NCBI RefSeq assembly: GCF_002646595.1
Contig: NZ_PDUD01000043.1
Span: 1 to 64,000, forward strand
Source: Flavilitoribacter nigricans DSM 23189 = NBRC 102662
GTDB lineage: Bacteria; Bacteroidota; Bacteroidia; Chitinophagales; Saprospiraceae
DNA length: 64,000 nucleotides
Direction: 5' to 3'
The position numbers and the translations under genes were made by a program. The notes beneath the pieces were generated by a model, which saw only the letters and a program-made list of their open reading frames with translations, was not told where the DNA came from and ran no database searches. Shown here piece by piece: positions 24,794 through 34,136 of the stretch. The stretch's first letter is position 1, and the number at the start of each line of letters is the position of its first letter.

Positions 24794-27700
24794 TTATTCT
24801 GGTGTGTATAACTGAATGATCACTTTTGTACCTAATGCCATTCTTTCATCATTTTCTAAATCTATGATGTATAACTCATTTAAGGTATTTAGTAATTGAA
24901 GTCTTTTTTTAGTTATATCTATTCCCATCGATTCGTGGCCTTCCTTCTCTTTTTCTTCGGTTATTTTACGGCCCACACCGTTATCTTCAATCTCACAAAT
25001 AATAAAATCATCTTTTCGGAAAATATTCACCTTTAATTTTTTCAGATCATCATTTTTGGGTAATAATCCATGCCAAATAGCATTTTCTACAAATGGTTGT
25101 AAAATTAACGGTGGTATTCTGACGAAGTCTTGATCCACATTTTTCCCTACCTGAATTTGATAATCGAACTTATTGGTAAATCTTAGAGATTCCAGCTCAA
25201 TATAAAGTTTCAGAGCTTCCAATTCTTTACTTAGTGGGACGAGTTTTTTTTCTGAATTATTTAGTATAGTTCGAATAAGAGTAGAAAACTTGGTGATGTA
25301 GCCTGCTGCGTCCTCGGTCTCATTTTTTAATACAATCCCCTTTATAGAATTAAGTGCGTTGGATAAAAAATGAGGATTCATTTGTGAACGAAATGCTTTC
25401 GTTTCCAGTTCGGCGACTTGTAACTCCAACTTAGCTATCGCGGTTTCCTTTTCTGCATTTTTCTTTACCTGATTTATTCTCAATCGATAAGCCAAATAGG
25501 TTATACTTACAATTATGATGGTAGTAAGTAAATAGAATATCCAGGTTTCCCACCAGGGAGGTTCAATATGAATGGGCAACTGGTGTACCTCACTAATATT
25601 CCCAAAACTATCCTCTGCTCTAACTTGAAAGATAAAATCTCCCGGGCGGATTTTTGTATACCGAATTTGCTGACCGTTCATTACAGTTAGCCATTCATCA
25701 CGCTCCTCATATCCTTTCAGTCGATAGTGTAACTTAACTTGGTTGGCTTTTAGATAATCGATTGCCTTTACTAGAAAAGTAAGCGTACTTTCATCATGTT
25801 TTAATTCTATTTTATGTAATTCTCCTATGCCTCTTATCGCTTTATTATTGTTAATAGTAAGCTGGTCAATGTATACTTTTGGCTTTAATGGTAAGGGCTC
25901 TATACTTATAGGATCGAATGTGGTAAGTCCTTTGTTGTTGGCTAACCAGATATCTTTGGTGGAAGACTCAATAGCACTGTAATAAAGAGAAAATAGATTG
26001 CTTGATATTCCGTCTACTGTTTCGTACCTGCATAGTGTTGAGTCCTTCGGTTGGTATTGCCATAATCCTTGATTACCGGAAATCCAGAGAGCCCCGGTGT
26101 CATCTTCGACTATTCCGTATATACTGCTGTTACTCAATTCCGAGTCTTCCCCAAATTCGTATTGTATCAATGTGTCTTGTACAATTCTAACCAGCCCTTT
26201 TGAACTGGCTGCCCATACCGTTTCAGCGTATTTTTTGCTTTCACAAAAGCCAAAAAATTCTAGATTACAAGAGACTTTTTTCACTGGTTTTAGGCCTAGC
26301 ATCGTTGCTTCATAAATCCATAATTCCGATGCGCTATACGGTATGTAAACTTTACGATTAGCGGTTTGAAAGGTTTGTAAAAAAGCAAATTCTTGGTTAT
26401 TTATAAACTCCTTACAGGGTGCAAGGGAGTACTGACCTTTTCCATTTATTACTAATTCTTGCCACCCCAAATTAGTAGAAACAATAGTTCGCTTTGGATA
26501 TATTGATGATAGAAAACGGAATGTCAGCCCTTTTGGATTTAGAATGGAATCAAATGAGTTTGTGGCCTTATCCAAATAATACAACCTTCTTGAAGAAACA
26601 GCGAAAATATTTCCATTTCCGCCAATGCCCACCTGCCATAATTCCGATTCAGTAAGATCAATTTGGTAATCGGACAAAAATTCTCCTTCACCTGAAAATA
26701 CTTTGATGCCTTCCTCTTTAATACCGACCCAGACATTCTTGTTCTGATCCTCTTGTACAGAAACTACTTCAACATCCTGCAATTCAAGCTGAATAAGTGG
26801 ATTTTTAAAGGGGTTACCATGAAGGTAGGTATAATCGATCCCAACGTTTCTTATTGATGTCCACAGGTAATTTTCTGGAGATAAATAAAGCTCTTTGGGG
26901 CTATCGGAGGATAAGTTGTGGGGGGGGGGATTGGCCGTTGACCATTGTTTGATAAATTCGTCGTCTTTCCAATTGTAATACCATAAACCTTTATCGAGTG
27001 TAGATAAGTACAGATGTTCTCCATCTGCTTTTACGGCGTCCCAGGGCTTATAGGATATGGTATTGGAAAGTATTGAAATGGTGTCGGGAGTAGTTTCGTC
27101 AAATAGAAATAGTTTTTTATCGTCCATCAACAGCCAGGATGAGTCCTCTAATAGAATGGATTTTTTAATGTATAGATGATCGTGTAAATAATGCTTGTAA
27201 TCTACGAGCTGTGTATCCTGTAATTGAAAAAAATCAATACCGCGTCCATTCCACCAGGGACTGGCTACTATGGTTTCAAGCCCTCCACTTTCACCACTGA
27301 TAGTGCTGAATTGTACACCGTTTGTTTTTTGAGGAAGTGCGAAATATCGACCAGGATCTTTGGTACTGAGCCCAAAGATCCTGTCGCCTACTTTTAACCA
27401 AAGACGGTCATTAGTTTGATCTAAATGAAAAACTCGGTAACCTTGGGCAAATGCAATACCGTTTTCGTCCAAAATGGGAACATTCAGAATGGAATCGAGC
27501 TGCCTGACGTAGACATTCAAAGTAGAAAAAGTACTAAACCAGATATCTCCCCGCCTATCTTCAAATAATTCACTCTGGATGTTGGTATCATCGAGTCCGT
27601 CTTCATAATTATAGAGCTTTGTTTCCATTCCGTCAAAGCGGTAAAGCCCTGATAGAGAACTGATCCATATGAAGCCCTTGCTATCTTGAAAGATATAGGT

Positions 27701-27835
27701 ATTGAAACGATTATCTCTCAGTCCATCTTCCGGCCTGATATTTTTGAAATTGAATTGTAGATCAACTGTTGGTTGTGCCTTAGCGTAATATCCGCCTAGA
27801 ACGAGAATAATGACACCTATAAATTTATACTGCAT
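24794..27835 (-). CDS. LytS-type sensor histidine kinase with Reg_prop/Y_Y_Y sensor
   Basis: A 1013-residue protein: signal peptide (1-21), a large periplasmic propeller of Reg_prop repeats (DSKGFIWISSLSGLYRFDG, DRRGDIWFSTFS, DDTGALWISGNQGLW) to about 640, a Y_Y_Y domain (LHYRLKGYEE...YTKIRPGDFIFQV), one membrane segment (TWIFYLLTTIIIVSITYLAY), a coiled coil, then the His_kinase domain with QMNPHFLSNALNSIK (His about 822) and the ATP-binding N box (LQPFVENAIWHGL) and DNGVGR. It senses an extracellular signal and phosphorylates the LytTR regulator at 28917. A run of ten G residues at about 26930 is a possible slippage site inside the gene. Confidence 0.9.
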   Translation of the reverse strand: MQYKFIGVIILVLGGYYAKAQPTVDLQFNFKNIRPEDGLRDNRFNTYIFQDSKGFIWISSLSGLYRFDGMETKLYNYEDGLDDTNIQSELFEDRRGDIWFSTFSTLNVYVRQLDSILNVPILDENGIAFAQGYRVFHLDQTNDRLWLKVGDRIFGLSTKDPGRYFALPQKTNGVQFSTISGESGGLETIVASPWWNGRGIDFFQLQDTQLVDYKHYLHDHLYIKKSILLEDSSWLLMDDKKLFLFDETTPDTISILSNTISYKPWDAVKADGEHLYLSTLDKGLWYYNWKDDEFIKQWSTANPPPHNLSSDSPKELYLSPENYLWTSIRNVGIDYTYLHGNPFKNPLIQLELQDVEVVSVQEDQNKNVWVGIKEEGIKVFSGEGEFLSDYQIDLTESELWQVGIGGNGNIFAVSSRRLYYLDKATNSFDSILNPKGLTFRFLSSIYPKRTIVSTNLGWQELVINGKGQYSLAPCKEFINNQEFAFLQTFQTANRKVYIPYSASELWIYEATMLGLKPVKKVSCNLEFFGFCESKKYAETVWAASSKGLVRIVQDTLIQYEFGEDSELSNSSIYGIVEDDTGALWISGNQGLWQYQPKDSTLCRYETVDGISSNLFSLYYSAIESSTKDIWLANNKGLTTFDPISIEPLPLKPKVYIDQLTINNNKAIRGIGELHKIELKHDESTLTFLVKAIDYLKANQVKLHYRLKGYEERDEWLTVMNGQQIRYTKIRPGDFIFQVRAEDSFGNISEVHQLPIHIEPPWWETWIFYLLTTIIIVSITYLAYRLRINQVKKNAEKETAIAKLELQVAELETKAFRSQMNPHFLSNALNSIKGIVLKNETEDAAGYITKFSTLIRTILNNSEKKLVPLSKELEALKLYIELESLRFTNKFDYQIQVGKNVDQDFVRIPPLILQPFVENAIWHGLLPKNDDLKKLKVNIFRKDDFIICEIEDNGVGRKITEEKEKEGHESMGIDITKKRLQLLNTLNELYIIDLENDERMALGTKVIIQLYTPE

Positions 27836-27926
27836 ATATTCTCACTTTAAATTTGAAGTGGCTATCGGTACGGATGTTTATAGGAACCTTATCACGTGGC
27901 GGATACTGTTGAATATTTTATCCATT

Positions 27927-28880
27927 CTATTTTGATTCCCTCTTTATCCCTTTAGGTAAAGATGGGTTTATAGAGGGGCCATTTACTTCCTGAATTTTAT
28001 CAATAAAAGCCAAAGCAAACTTTCTCCATGATATTTCGGCTTCCCTAGAAGCTAATTCAGAATTACCGGAGTTGACTGCAAGCTGACCGCTTCCCCAAAT
28101 TGGAGGGCAAGGAAGACCCATTACCACATCTGGAAGGTATTCACTTGAAGTACTGCGAAAGTTAGGCTCTGCTTTAAGGGTTGAAAAAGAACCATTCGCA
28201 TTACTATCTGGCGCAACGTCAAATAATCCTGTGCCATAGTTTATCTCGGCTCCCGATACAGTAATTGCTTCAGGATTATTTATCAGAATAGCCTCTAGCT
28301 GAGCTTTACCAAAAAATACAAAATCTACCACATCATTCCAAAATTGATAGTGAGAGCTGGCTAGTCTACTTCCACGGGCGGCTGCAACTGCTGCTCTTGC
28401 TAGGTCGGCCCTTGCACTAGGAATTTCATTTCTAGTGGTATCTCCACCTGATAGAGCTTCTCTTTCACTTCTAGCAGCAGCAGTAAAATCATTCCATACA
28501 CTGGGCGTTATTTCCAGGTTGTCGTCAAGATCAAATGTATTGGTTTGGCTGTCTTGAAAAACAAACATTGAATGATTTACCGGTGGGTTAATATCAATTC
28601 TTTGATCCGCAAAGGAAGCTTCAGCTTCTGATGCGGGTAATCCCGCTGCTATTGCTGATTCTGCAGTACGGTAAAATATAGCATCAATGTCAAACCGCCT
28701 GCTTTCTGCTAACTGTCCCATAAAACCGCCGAAATTATTTCTTTCTACCGGATCGGATAGATTGAAAGCAACTCTGGAAAAAGCTAGTCCTACCAGTTCA
28801 TATCCTGACTCTGCATTGTAGGTAGTGGCTAAAGCTCGTTCAATTTGTTCCGCTGAATAGACAATTCCTAAATTTGTCAT
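27927..28880 (-). CDS. Hypothetical protein between regulator and kinase genes
   Basis: A 317-residue protein without signal peptide, Ala/Ser/Asn-rich and mostly helical, with VNHSMFVFQDSQ and EAEISWRKFALAFIDKIQEVNG. No family is recognised. It sits between the LytTR regulator (36 bases upstream) and the kinase (about 90 bases downstream) on the same strand. Co-transcription with the two-component pair is likely, hinting at a role linked to the signal. Confidence 0.6.
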   Translation of the reverse strand: MTNLGIVYSAEQIERALATTYNAESGYELVGLAFSRVAFNLSDPVERNNFGGFMGQLAESRRFDIDAIFYRTAESAIAAGLPASEAEASFADQRIDINPPVNHSMFVFQDSQTNTFDLDDNLEITPSVWNDFTAAARSEREALSGGDTTRNEIPSARADLARAAVAAARGSRLASSHYQFWNDVVDFVFFGKAQLEAILINNPEAITVSGAEINYGTGLFDVAPDSNANGSFSTLKAEPNFRSTSSEYLPDVVMGLPCPPIWGSGQLAVNSGNSELASREAEISWRKFALAFIDKIQEVNGPSINPSLPKGIKRESK

Positions 28881-28916
28881 AGTGGGTAGTTTTATTTTAA
28901 ATTAGAATAAGTAAGA

Positions 28917-29693
28917 TCAAAATCTGTCAATGTTAATAAACTGACGAAGAAACAGCAGAAAATCGTCTTTCCGGGCTCGGGCAATAGGTAGTTCTGTTCC
29001 ATCATGCATAACTATAATTCCGCCATCTGATTTATCGTAAGCTGTAATACATTTCCCATTGACTATATACTCCCGGTGCATACGAAAAAAGTATTTATCC
29101 GGAAGTATTTCTTCCAAATTTCCAAGCGAATAGTTACTATGGATTCTGGTTTTATCTGCCAAATACACATAGGTGAAATTCCCGTCTGATTTGCAATGGC
29201 TGAGGTCAAAAAGGTTAATGAATACAACTTTATTTCCTGACTTAATACCAATTCTGGTTAAAGATCCGATTTCCAGAGATCTTAATAGTTCAACTGCGTT
29301 CAATACCTGTTCTTCCAAAATCCTTCTTCTCCCGTAAGTTTCTACTCGAGTTACGGCCTGTTGCAGATCTTCCTGAGAAAACGGCTTGATCAAATAATCC
29401 AATGCATTCAATCGCAGTGCTTGTAGCTTAAATTCGTCAAAGGCAGTGACGAATATGGCGTTAAAATCAGTCGCACCCGCTAACTCTAATAACTCTATTC
29501 CATTGATATGCGGCATCTTTATGTCAAGAAATAACAAGTCTGGTTTTAGTTTTTTGATTGCTTTCAATCCCTCTATACTGGATGAATATTTCCCAATTAT
29601 ATCAACGGTTGGACGACAATCGGAAAGCATGTATTCGAGTGTGTCAATTCCTTTCGTCTCGTCATCAATGATTATTGCTGTAATCGGTTTCAT
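28917..29693 (-). CDS. LytTR family response regulator
   Basis: A 258-residue protein. The receiver domain (1-125) has acidic IDDE (9-12), phospho-acceptor Asp57 in LLFLDIKMPHINGIELL, T of FVTAFDEF and K of LIKPFSQEDL. The LytTR DNA-binding domain (about 150-250) has KVVFINLFDLSHCKSDGNFTY and FFRMHREYIVN. It is the partner of the kinase at 24794 and probably the first gene of that operon. Targets are unknown; the caspase-like and lipoprotein genes beyond the terminator are candidates. Confidence 0.92.
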   Translation of the reverse strand: MKPITAIIIDDETKGIDTLEYMLSDCRPTVDIIGKYSSSIEGLKAIKKLKPDLLFLDIKMPHINGIELLELAGATDFNAIFVTAFDEFKLQALRLNALDYLIKPFSQEDLQQAVTRVETYGRRRILEEQVLNAVELLRSLEIGSLTRIGIKSGNKVVFINLFDLSHCKSDGNFTYVYLADKTRIHSNYSLGNLEEILPDKYFFRMHREYIVNGKCITAYDKSDGGIIVMHDGTELPIARARKDDFLLFLRQFINIDRF

Positions 29694-30113
29694 ACACTAT
29701 ATTTTCCTCTGCCTTGACAAAGAACCTAATTTTTTAATGATAAGTCTTTCAGATATGATCAACGGATACTCTCAATCCATTAAGGACATCTTAAAAATGA
29801 TCAATGGGAATCTGTTGGTATTTATATGGAAGTGATTCGGAGTGAGGATCGTTAAAGATAAAATAAACTGCTGGTAAGTTATTCTGAATAAGTGTATTTT
29901 TTATTGTAAATAAATTTTCTTGAGATTAGATTCTTGGAGGGCAATACCCTTACCCCTCATGAAAGGAAGAAACAAATTATTGATTCCCCATCAGGCTTTT
30001 AGGAAGCCCTCTGGAAGGCAAATAATATAACTTTCTGCTACACCAAGTTGTAAATATTCCGCTACCGCAAGTAGAGTAAGAGCGTTCATCGAAGAAATTA
30101 ATTATGGTAAATT
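29694..30113. other. Intergenic, nothing recognised
   Basis: An AT-rich promoter region for the regulator gene, then sequence without gene, repeat or hairpin apart from a GGGCAATACCCTTACCCC micro-repeat near 29940. Confidence 0.35.
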
Positions 30114-30314
30114 TTACCCTGTATCCCGGATCAGTTGCGCCACCTCCGGCATATAATTTTTCTCAGCAATATCCGCCGCGCATTCGCCCAGATGGTTGCG
30201 CCGCCGGTGGTCAAAACCCCGCTCGAGCAGGAAGTGGACGATGGCGGTGGCGTCTTCCAGATCCTGCTGTACCTGTTGCCGGTTTTTAGCAAAAAAATCT
30301 TCTATGGGTTCCAT
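30114..30314 (-). pseudogene. Ankyrin-repeat fragment
   Basis: The frame MEPIEDFFAKNR...TAIVHFLLERGFDHRRRN, HLGECAADIAEKN, PEVAQLIRDTG holds one complete ankyrin unit (IVHFLLERGFD, then GECAADIAE) and the capping helix. The frame is open upstream to 30380 but without ankyrin pattern. Only the final repeat of a longer protein is left; a small intact protein is less likely. Confidence 0.45.
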
Positions 30315-30390
30315 CACCTTGTCCTTATCGGTCGAACGGGGATTGCGCCTCCCCGGAATAAAAGACACTGCCTGCATCAACAGATCGTTG

Positions 30391-30474
30391 CCTACTTCGC
30401 TCCCAACCGGTGTCTATACGGTGCAACTGCTGTGGCAAGGCGGCTGCATTAATCAACGGGTGGTGGTGAATTGA
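30391..30474 (+). pseudogene. T9SS sorting-domain remnant with its stop
   Basis: The plus frame reads PTSLPTGVYTVQLLWQGG then CINQRVVVN and stop, the second half of a type A sorting domain (LPxGxYxV...QRVVV). Its last 26 bases are identical to 21844-21869. The terminator at 30536 probably belonged to this lost gene. Confidence 0.6.
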
Positions 30475-30884
30475 GATTTCAGTATGACACTTAGAAAAAA
30501 AGTGCAGGTTATTGAAGCGTGAGAATAGAAAACGTGCAACCGGTCACCATTAATGCGGCGACCGGTTGCATTGTTTTTCTAGGAAAAATAGGGGGAAAAA
30601 GTTAGATGGATTAAATCTGATCAATCTGTTTTAATGACTTTATTGCCCTTGCTTAGTAGGTGATTTCACCTTCAAACGTTGCCACTCCGGGATAATCCGG
30701 TGGAATGAGATTTTGTTTGGCTGGTCAGGGCCTGCCCGTGCTTCAGTCGGGCAGAAGTTTTGCCGCCCGTAACCAGTTAGCGGGATGTTAAACATGTTCG
30801 TCGGACAAAACGGAGTAATACGGCTCATTTTAACGATTGCTGATCCCCTTATCCTCTACCCACCTCATTGCATTGCAATCAGAA
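30475..30884. other. Intergenic
   Basis: It contains the terminator at 30536-30579. The region 30640-30830 is open on the minus strand but reads as an unstructured, Pro/Thr-rich frame without family and is not believed. Confidence 0.4.
30536..30579 (+). terminator. Rho-independent terminator
   Basis: GCAACCGGTC (30536-30545) pairs perfectly with GACCGGTTGC (30560-30569), followed by ATTGTTTTTCT. Confidence 0.8.
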
Positions 30885-31370
30885 TTACTTGATGGCCTTC
30901 CGGTTGAGCCGATCTTCCGCCATATCATTGAGCTTTTCGTCAGTAGTGTACTCCTCATCCAGGGTACGTTGAAGGGTGGAAGCAGCGTTTTTGTGACCCA
31001 ATTCTTTGGCGTAGCGTACGGCCGTACCGTAACCGGCGATTTCATAATGTTCTACCCGCTGCGCAGCAGCGATCATACCGGCGTTTTTTACCTCATCTGT
31101 CATCTCTTCCTTCAGAAAGGATTTGGCTTCTTCAATCAGACCGGCCATGGCTTTGCATTTGTGTCCGCTGTGGCTTAACCCGAGTTCGTCGCATACTTCT
31201 TTTATCCGCTCAGCGTGCTTTTTGGTTTCTTCCAGATGCTGTTCAAAGGCTTTCTTCAGCTTTTTGTCTGCTGCTTCTTTGACCATAGTCGGCAGTGCCT
31301 CGATCAATTGATTCTCTGCACTATAAAGATCCTGGAGTTCGTGTTCTAATAAATCGGTTAGTGTTTTCAT
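30885..31370 (-). CDS. Ferritin-like DUF892 (YciF/YciE-type) stress protein
   Basis: About 161 residues from ATG 31370 (MKTLTDLLEHELQDLYSAE); the frame is open to 31430. It is a four-helix bundle with carboxylate/His pairs typical of the family: ELQDLYSAENQL, HLEETKKHAERI, AQRVEHYEIAGYG and LDEEYTTDEKL. Members bind a di-iron centre and are induced by stress; chemistry is not established. It is the last gene of a three-gene minus-strand group with the TIGR02588 and TIGR02587 proteins. Confidence 0.9.
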   Translation of the reverse strand: MKTLTDLLEHELQDLYSAENQLIEALPTMVKEAADKKLKKAFEQHLEETKKHAERIKEVCDELGLSHSGHKCKAMAGLIEEAKSFLKEEMTDEVKNAGMIAAAQRVEHYEIAGYGTAVRYAKELGHKNAASTLQRTLDEEYTTDEKLNDMAEDRLNRKAIK

Positions 31371-31399
31371 AATAACTAAATTTTTATTCGAAAAATGAT

Positions 31400-31819
31400 T
31401 TAAGGTAACAAGTAGGAAACCGCCTGACATTCAAAGGGATGCGATAGCGGGTCATGAGCGAACGAAAATTCCAGGCTCACTTTTTCATCGCAACCCAATA
31501 AGAGAACTTCCGAAGTTTCTGCTTCATAGGCTTCCGGACCGTTCGGCAGCTTCAACCTGGCCTGTATTTTAAGTTGATGTACATCGTAGGTACCTTTGTT
31601 GCTTACATCAACCGGTATTACCCAGCGATTACCTATTTGCCGAATCTCATCCTGTTTTACTTCCACTAGGAATTCGGGTTTTCTCTCAGCTTGGAAAGCA
31701 CCGTATAAAAAATAGCCGATCAGGCTGAAAATGATCAGGAGGCTAAAGCCACGTACTGACCACTCAACAATGGTTGGCGGAGGAGCTTTCTTCTGTTTAG
31801 CACTTTGCGCTTTACTCAT
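31400..31819 (-). CDS. TIGR02588 family membrane protein
   Basis: A 139-residue protein: a basic N-terminus, one membrane segment (SLLIIFSLIGYFLYGAF, about 31-47), then a periplasmic beta-sandwich-like domain (GNRWVIPVDVSNKGTYDVHQLKIQ...). This matches TIGR02588, a small family nearly always next to TIGR02587, as here (10 bases downstream of it). Function unknown. Confidence 0.8.
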   Translation of the reverse strand: MSKAQSAKQKKAPPPTIVEWSVRGFSLLIIFSLIGYFLYGAFQAERKPEFLVEVKQDEIRQIGNRWVIPVDVSNKGTYDVHQLKIQARLKLPNGPEAYEAETSEVLLLGCDEKVSLEFSFAHDPLSHPFECQAVSYLLP

Positions 31820-31828
31820 AGCATCAGT

Positions 31829-32713
31829 TTAAAAAATTAATCGTCCTGCCGAGCTGCCCATGGTAGTTACATAACCCAGTACCGCAATCCAGGGCAGACT
31901 CACAGATAGGGGAGTAGCGAGATCGATATAGCCGAAAAGCCACAGCAAGCCTGCGCTTACTAGAAGAGCGATGAGATAGGATATGAGAGATTCCGACCAG
32001 GCGCTGTCCATAATTCGACCTTTCTTAGCCAGACTACTTTTCGTAGAAAAATTGGCAACAAAGACAAATAGATAGGATAACAACAATGAATACAGCACAA
32101 TCACTATCAACTGAAAACCGTTGATGGAACTGGAAATTTGAATGGTTTCAATGGTAGGCGCGATATTCAAAGAATAAAGCAGAGCACCCAGGGAGCCCGA
32201 CAGGAAGCGCTTGTAGTCTACCGCATATCCGGAAATCTCTTCCTCCTCACCCGCGTCCCCGCCACCGAGCTGGTTTTTAGCCAGACTTGCCCCAAAACCA
32301 GTAAGTACACTCTGTAAGGCCAGGAGTTTGAGCACAATGGGAAAGGGTATCTGTATCGTGATCTGATCGATCAGTAACATAGTCAGCAGACTGGCTACTA
32401 AACCGATGCCTAAACAGCTGACTGCATCAAACCAGATAGACGAACGGGATTTGTGGTGTTTGAAACCGGATACTGAGTTGTAACCTACATTGGCGAAGAA
32501 AGCGAGGACCAGTACAATAGCGATATCCCAAGAGGGAATAGCTCGTGCTCGTTCCCACATCTCTGCGGTCATATGCAGTGGTAAAGCTACGAAGAGCGCT
32601 CCGCAAAATGCCCGAAGGGCATCCGTCATCTCTACCCTATAAAGTAGTCTGTTTTTTTCCCCTTCCTGAATAAAGGTGTCCAGCGTGGAGATGGATAATA
32701 ACGACAAAAGCAT
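31829..32713 (-). CDS. TIGR02587 family integral membrane protein
   Basis: A 294-residue protein with seven or eight membrane segments. FCGALFVALPLHMTAEMWERA and the split HKSRSSIWFDAVSCLGIGLVAS helices fit the TIGR02587 family, the partner of TIGR02588. It has a short N-terminal cytosolic tail and a charged central loop (GGGDAGEEEEISGYAVDYKRF). First gene of the three-gene group, divergent from the AraC regulator with a strong inverted repeat between them. Function unknown. Confidence 0.8.
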   Translation of the reverse strand: MLLSLLSISTLDTFIQEGEKNRLLYRVEMTDALRAFCGALFVALPLHMTAEMWERARAIPSWDIAIVLVLAFFANVGYNSVSGFKHHKSRSSIWFDAVSCLGIGLVASLLTMLLIDQITIQIPFPIVLKLLALQSVLTGFGASLAKNQLGGGDAGEEEEISGYAVDYKRFLSGSLGALLYSLNIAPTIETIQISSSINGFQLIVIVLYSLLLSYLFVFVANFSTKSSLAKKGRIMDSAWSESLISYLIALLVSAGLLWLFGYIDLATPLSVSLPWIAVLGYVTTMGSSAGRLIF

Positions 32714-32749
32714 TCAATTTAGACCCCAAATTTAGGAGTCAAACCCTAA

Positions 32750-32799
32750 CCGAAAAAGCCAAGATTTAATCCAAAACGGAAAAGTTTACGCTTTTTCGG
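32750..32799. promoter_or_regulatory. Candidate operator, 10-base inverted repeat
   Basis: CCGAAAAAGC at 32750-32759 and GCTTTTTCGG at 32790-32799 are perfect inverted repeats 30 bases apart, in the divergent promoter region of TIGR02587 (start 32713) and the AraC regulator (start 32955). The spacing, four helical turns centre to centre, fits a dimer-bound looped site. Confidence 0.45.
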
Positions 32800-32954
32800 A
32801 AGGCTTTACTGGTCAGGGTATCCTTGCTCCTGGTAAGCGCACAGAACATCTTATTCATCCTGACCGTTTAGGGAAATTATAAGATTTATCTGAAGGTCTG
32901 TCTTAATTATCTTGCAGTTTCAATGCTGTACTGCTCTTCTAATGCGCTAATAGT

Positions 32955-33965
32955 ATGTTGAATTTAAACATCAGCTCTTTGCCCATGCAACAGGTCCTCC
33001 ACGACCTGGCCGTTGGACTCAATACGGAAGTGACCCAGATCTGTAACTGCTATACCGTCCGTTTACCGGAACGGGTCGGTAGTGGTTTTGTGCAGGGCGT
33101 TCAGTTCCCCTTCGGCTTTGCACTACTGAACTATCAATGCCTCTTCTACCAGGATACGGTAATTCGCTTTGACCTCGATCAGGTTCATCCTATGAAGTTT
33201 TTGCATTGCTTCGATGGACACTTTACCCACTGCTTTGCTCAAAGCAATAATACGCACGAAGTGGACCGGTTTCAAAATATCGGGGTAGCGAGTAAAAGGA
33301 CCCAGGGGCATGTCTTACACTTTCCCGCAAAAGTGAATACCGGCATCTGTAGTGTGGAAATGGATAGAGCAAAGTTTCAGCAAAAAACGGCTTGTCTGGC
33401 CAATATGGAATCTAGTGCGCTGACGGAAGCACTGGTTGATGCCCAAGCGCATCGGCAATTCTATCGTAAAGGAAACTATAGTGTGCAGGTTTCAGAGATC
33501 ATCCAGCTGATTAAAGCGGTAGAATTCAGGGATCTGGCCAGCGGGCTGTACCTGGAAGGAAAGTCCTATGAGATCTTATCCCTGTACTGGCAGCAGTTCT
33601 CAGATTTATTGGCTACCAAATTAGATTATCCCAACATTTCCAAAATAGAATATGATCACCTCCGGGAAATTACCACTTTCATCGCCGAAAACATCCGGAC
33701 GGGGCCGACTTTAGGAAAAGTAGAACAAGCGCTGCGGCTGAAAGAAAAGTATGTACAAAAACTATTTAAAAAGGCCCTTAATACTACTTTCGCTCAGTAT
33801 TTAAAAGAGTACAGACTAAAGAAGTCGGCAGAATTGCTCCAGACATCTGACCTGAATGTTTCTCAGATTGTATATGCCTTGGGACTGAGCAACCGAAGCT
33901 ACTTTACCAAAATATTTAAGGAAAAGTTTGGGATCACTCCTACTGATTATAAAGCGGAACCTTGA
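32955..33965 (+). CDS. AraC family transcriptional regulator
   Basis: A 336-residue protein. The N-terminal 220 residues are a cupin-like or other sensor fold without clear ligand residues. The C-terminal HTH_18 domain (about 235-333) has both helix-turn-helix units: LGKVEQALRLKEKYVQKLFKK and LNVSQIVYALGLSNRSYFTK, ending FKEKFGITPTDYK. It probably controls itself and the divergent stress group through the 32750-32799 repeat. Confidence 0.9.
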   Translation: MLNLNISSLPMQQVLHDLAVGLNTEVTQICNCYTVRLPERVGSGFVQGVQFPFGFALLNYQCLFYQDTVIRFDLDQVHPMKFLHCFDGHFTHCFAQSNNTHEVDRFQNIGVASKRTQGHVLHFPAKVNTGICSVEMDRAKFQQKTACLANMESSALTEALVDAQAHRQFYRKGNYSVQVSEIIQLIKAVEFRDLASGLYLEGKSYEILSLYWQQFSDLLATKLDYPNISKIEYDHLREITTFIAENIRTGPTLGKVEQALRLKEKYVQKLFKKALNTTFAQYLKEYRLKKSAELLQTSDLNVSQIVYALGLSNRSYFTKIFKEKFGITPTDYKAEP

Positions 33966-34136
33966 CTTAACTTTGATCTATGGAATTTCCCTCCTATCTG
34001 GACTAGCGGGAGCATTCGTGCAGAAAATTACGATTAGCAATATACTCACGTTTTTAAGAGCGTAACTTTTCTGTAAAGAAATCAACGCTGCTTATTGTTC
34101 TTAAACACTTTCATAACTTATCCAGGAAATAACGCG

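Noticed and set aside
30640..30828. A 62-codon minus-strand frame before the DUF892 gene
   Set aside because: It has no recognisable pattern, no start context and a random-like composition.
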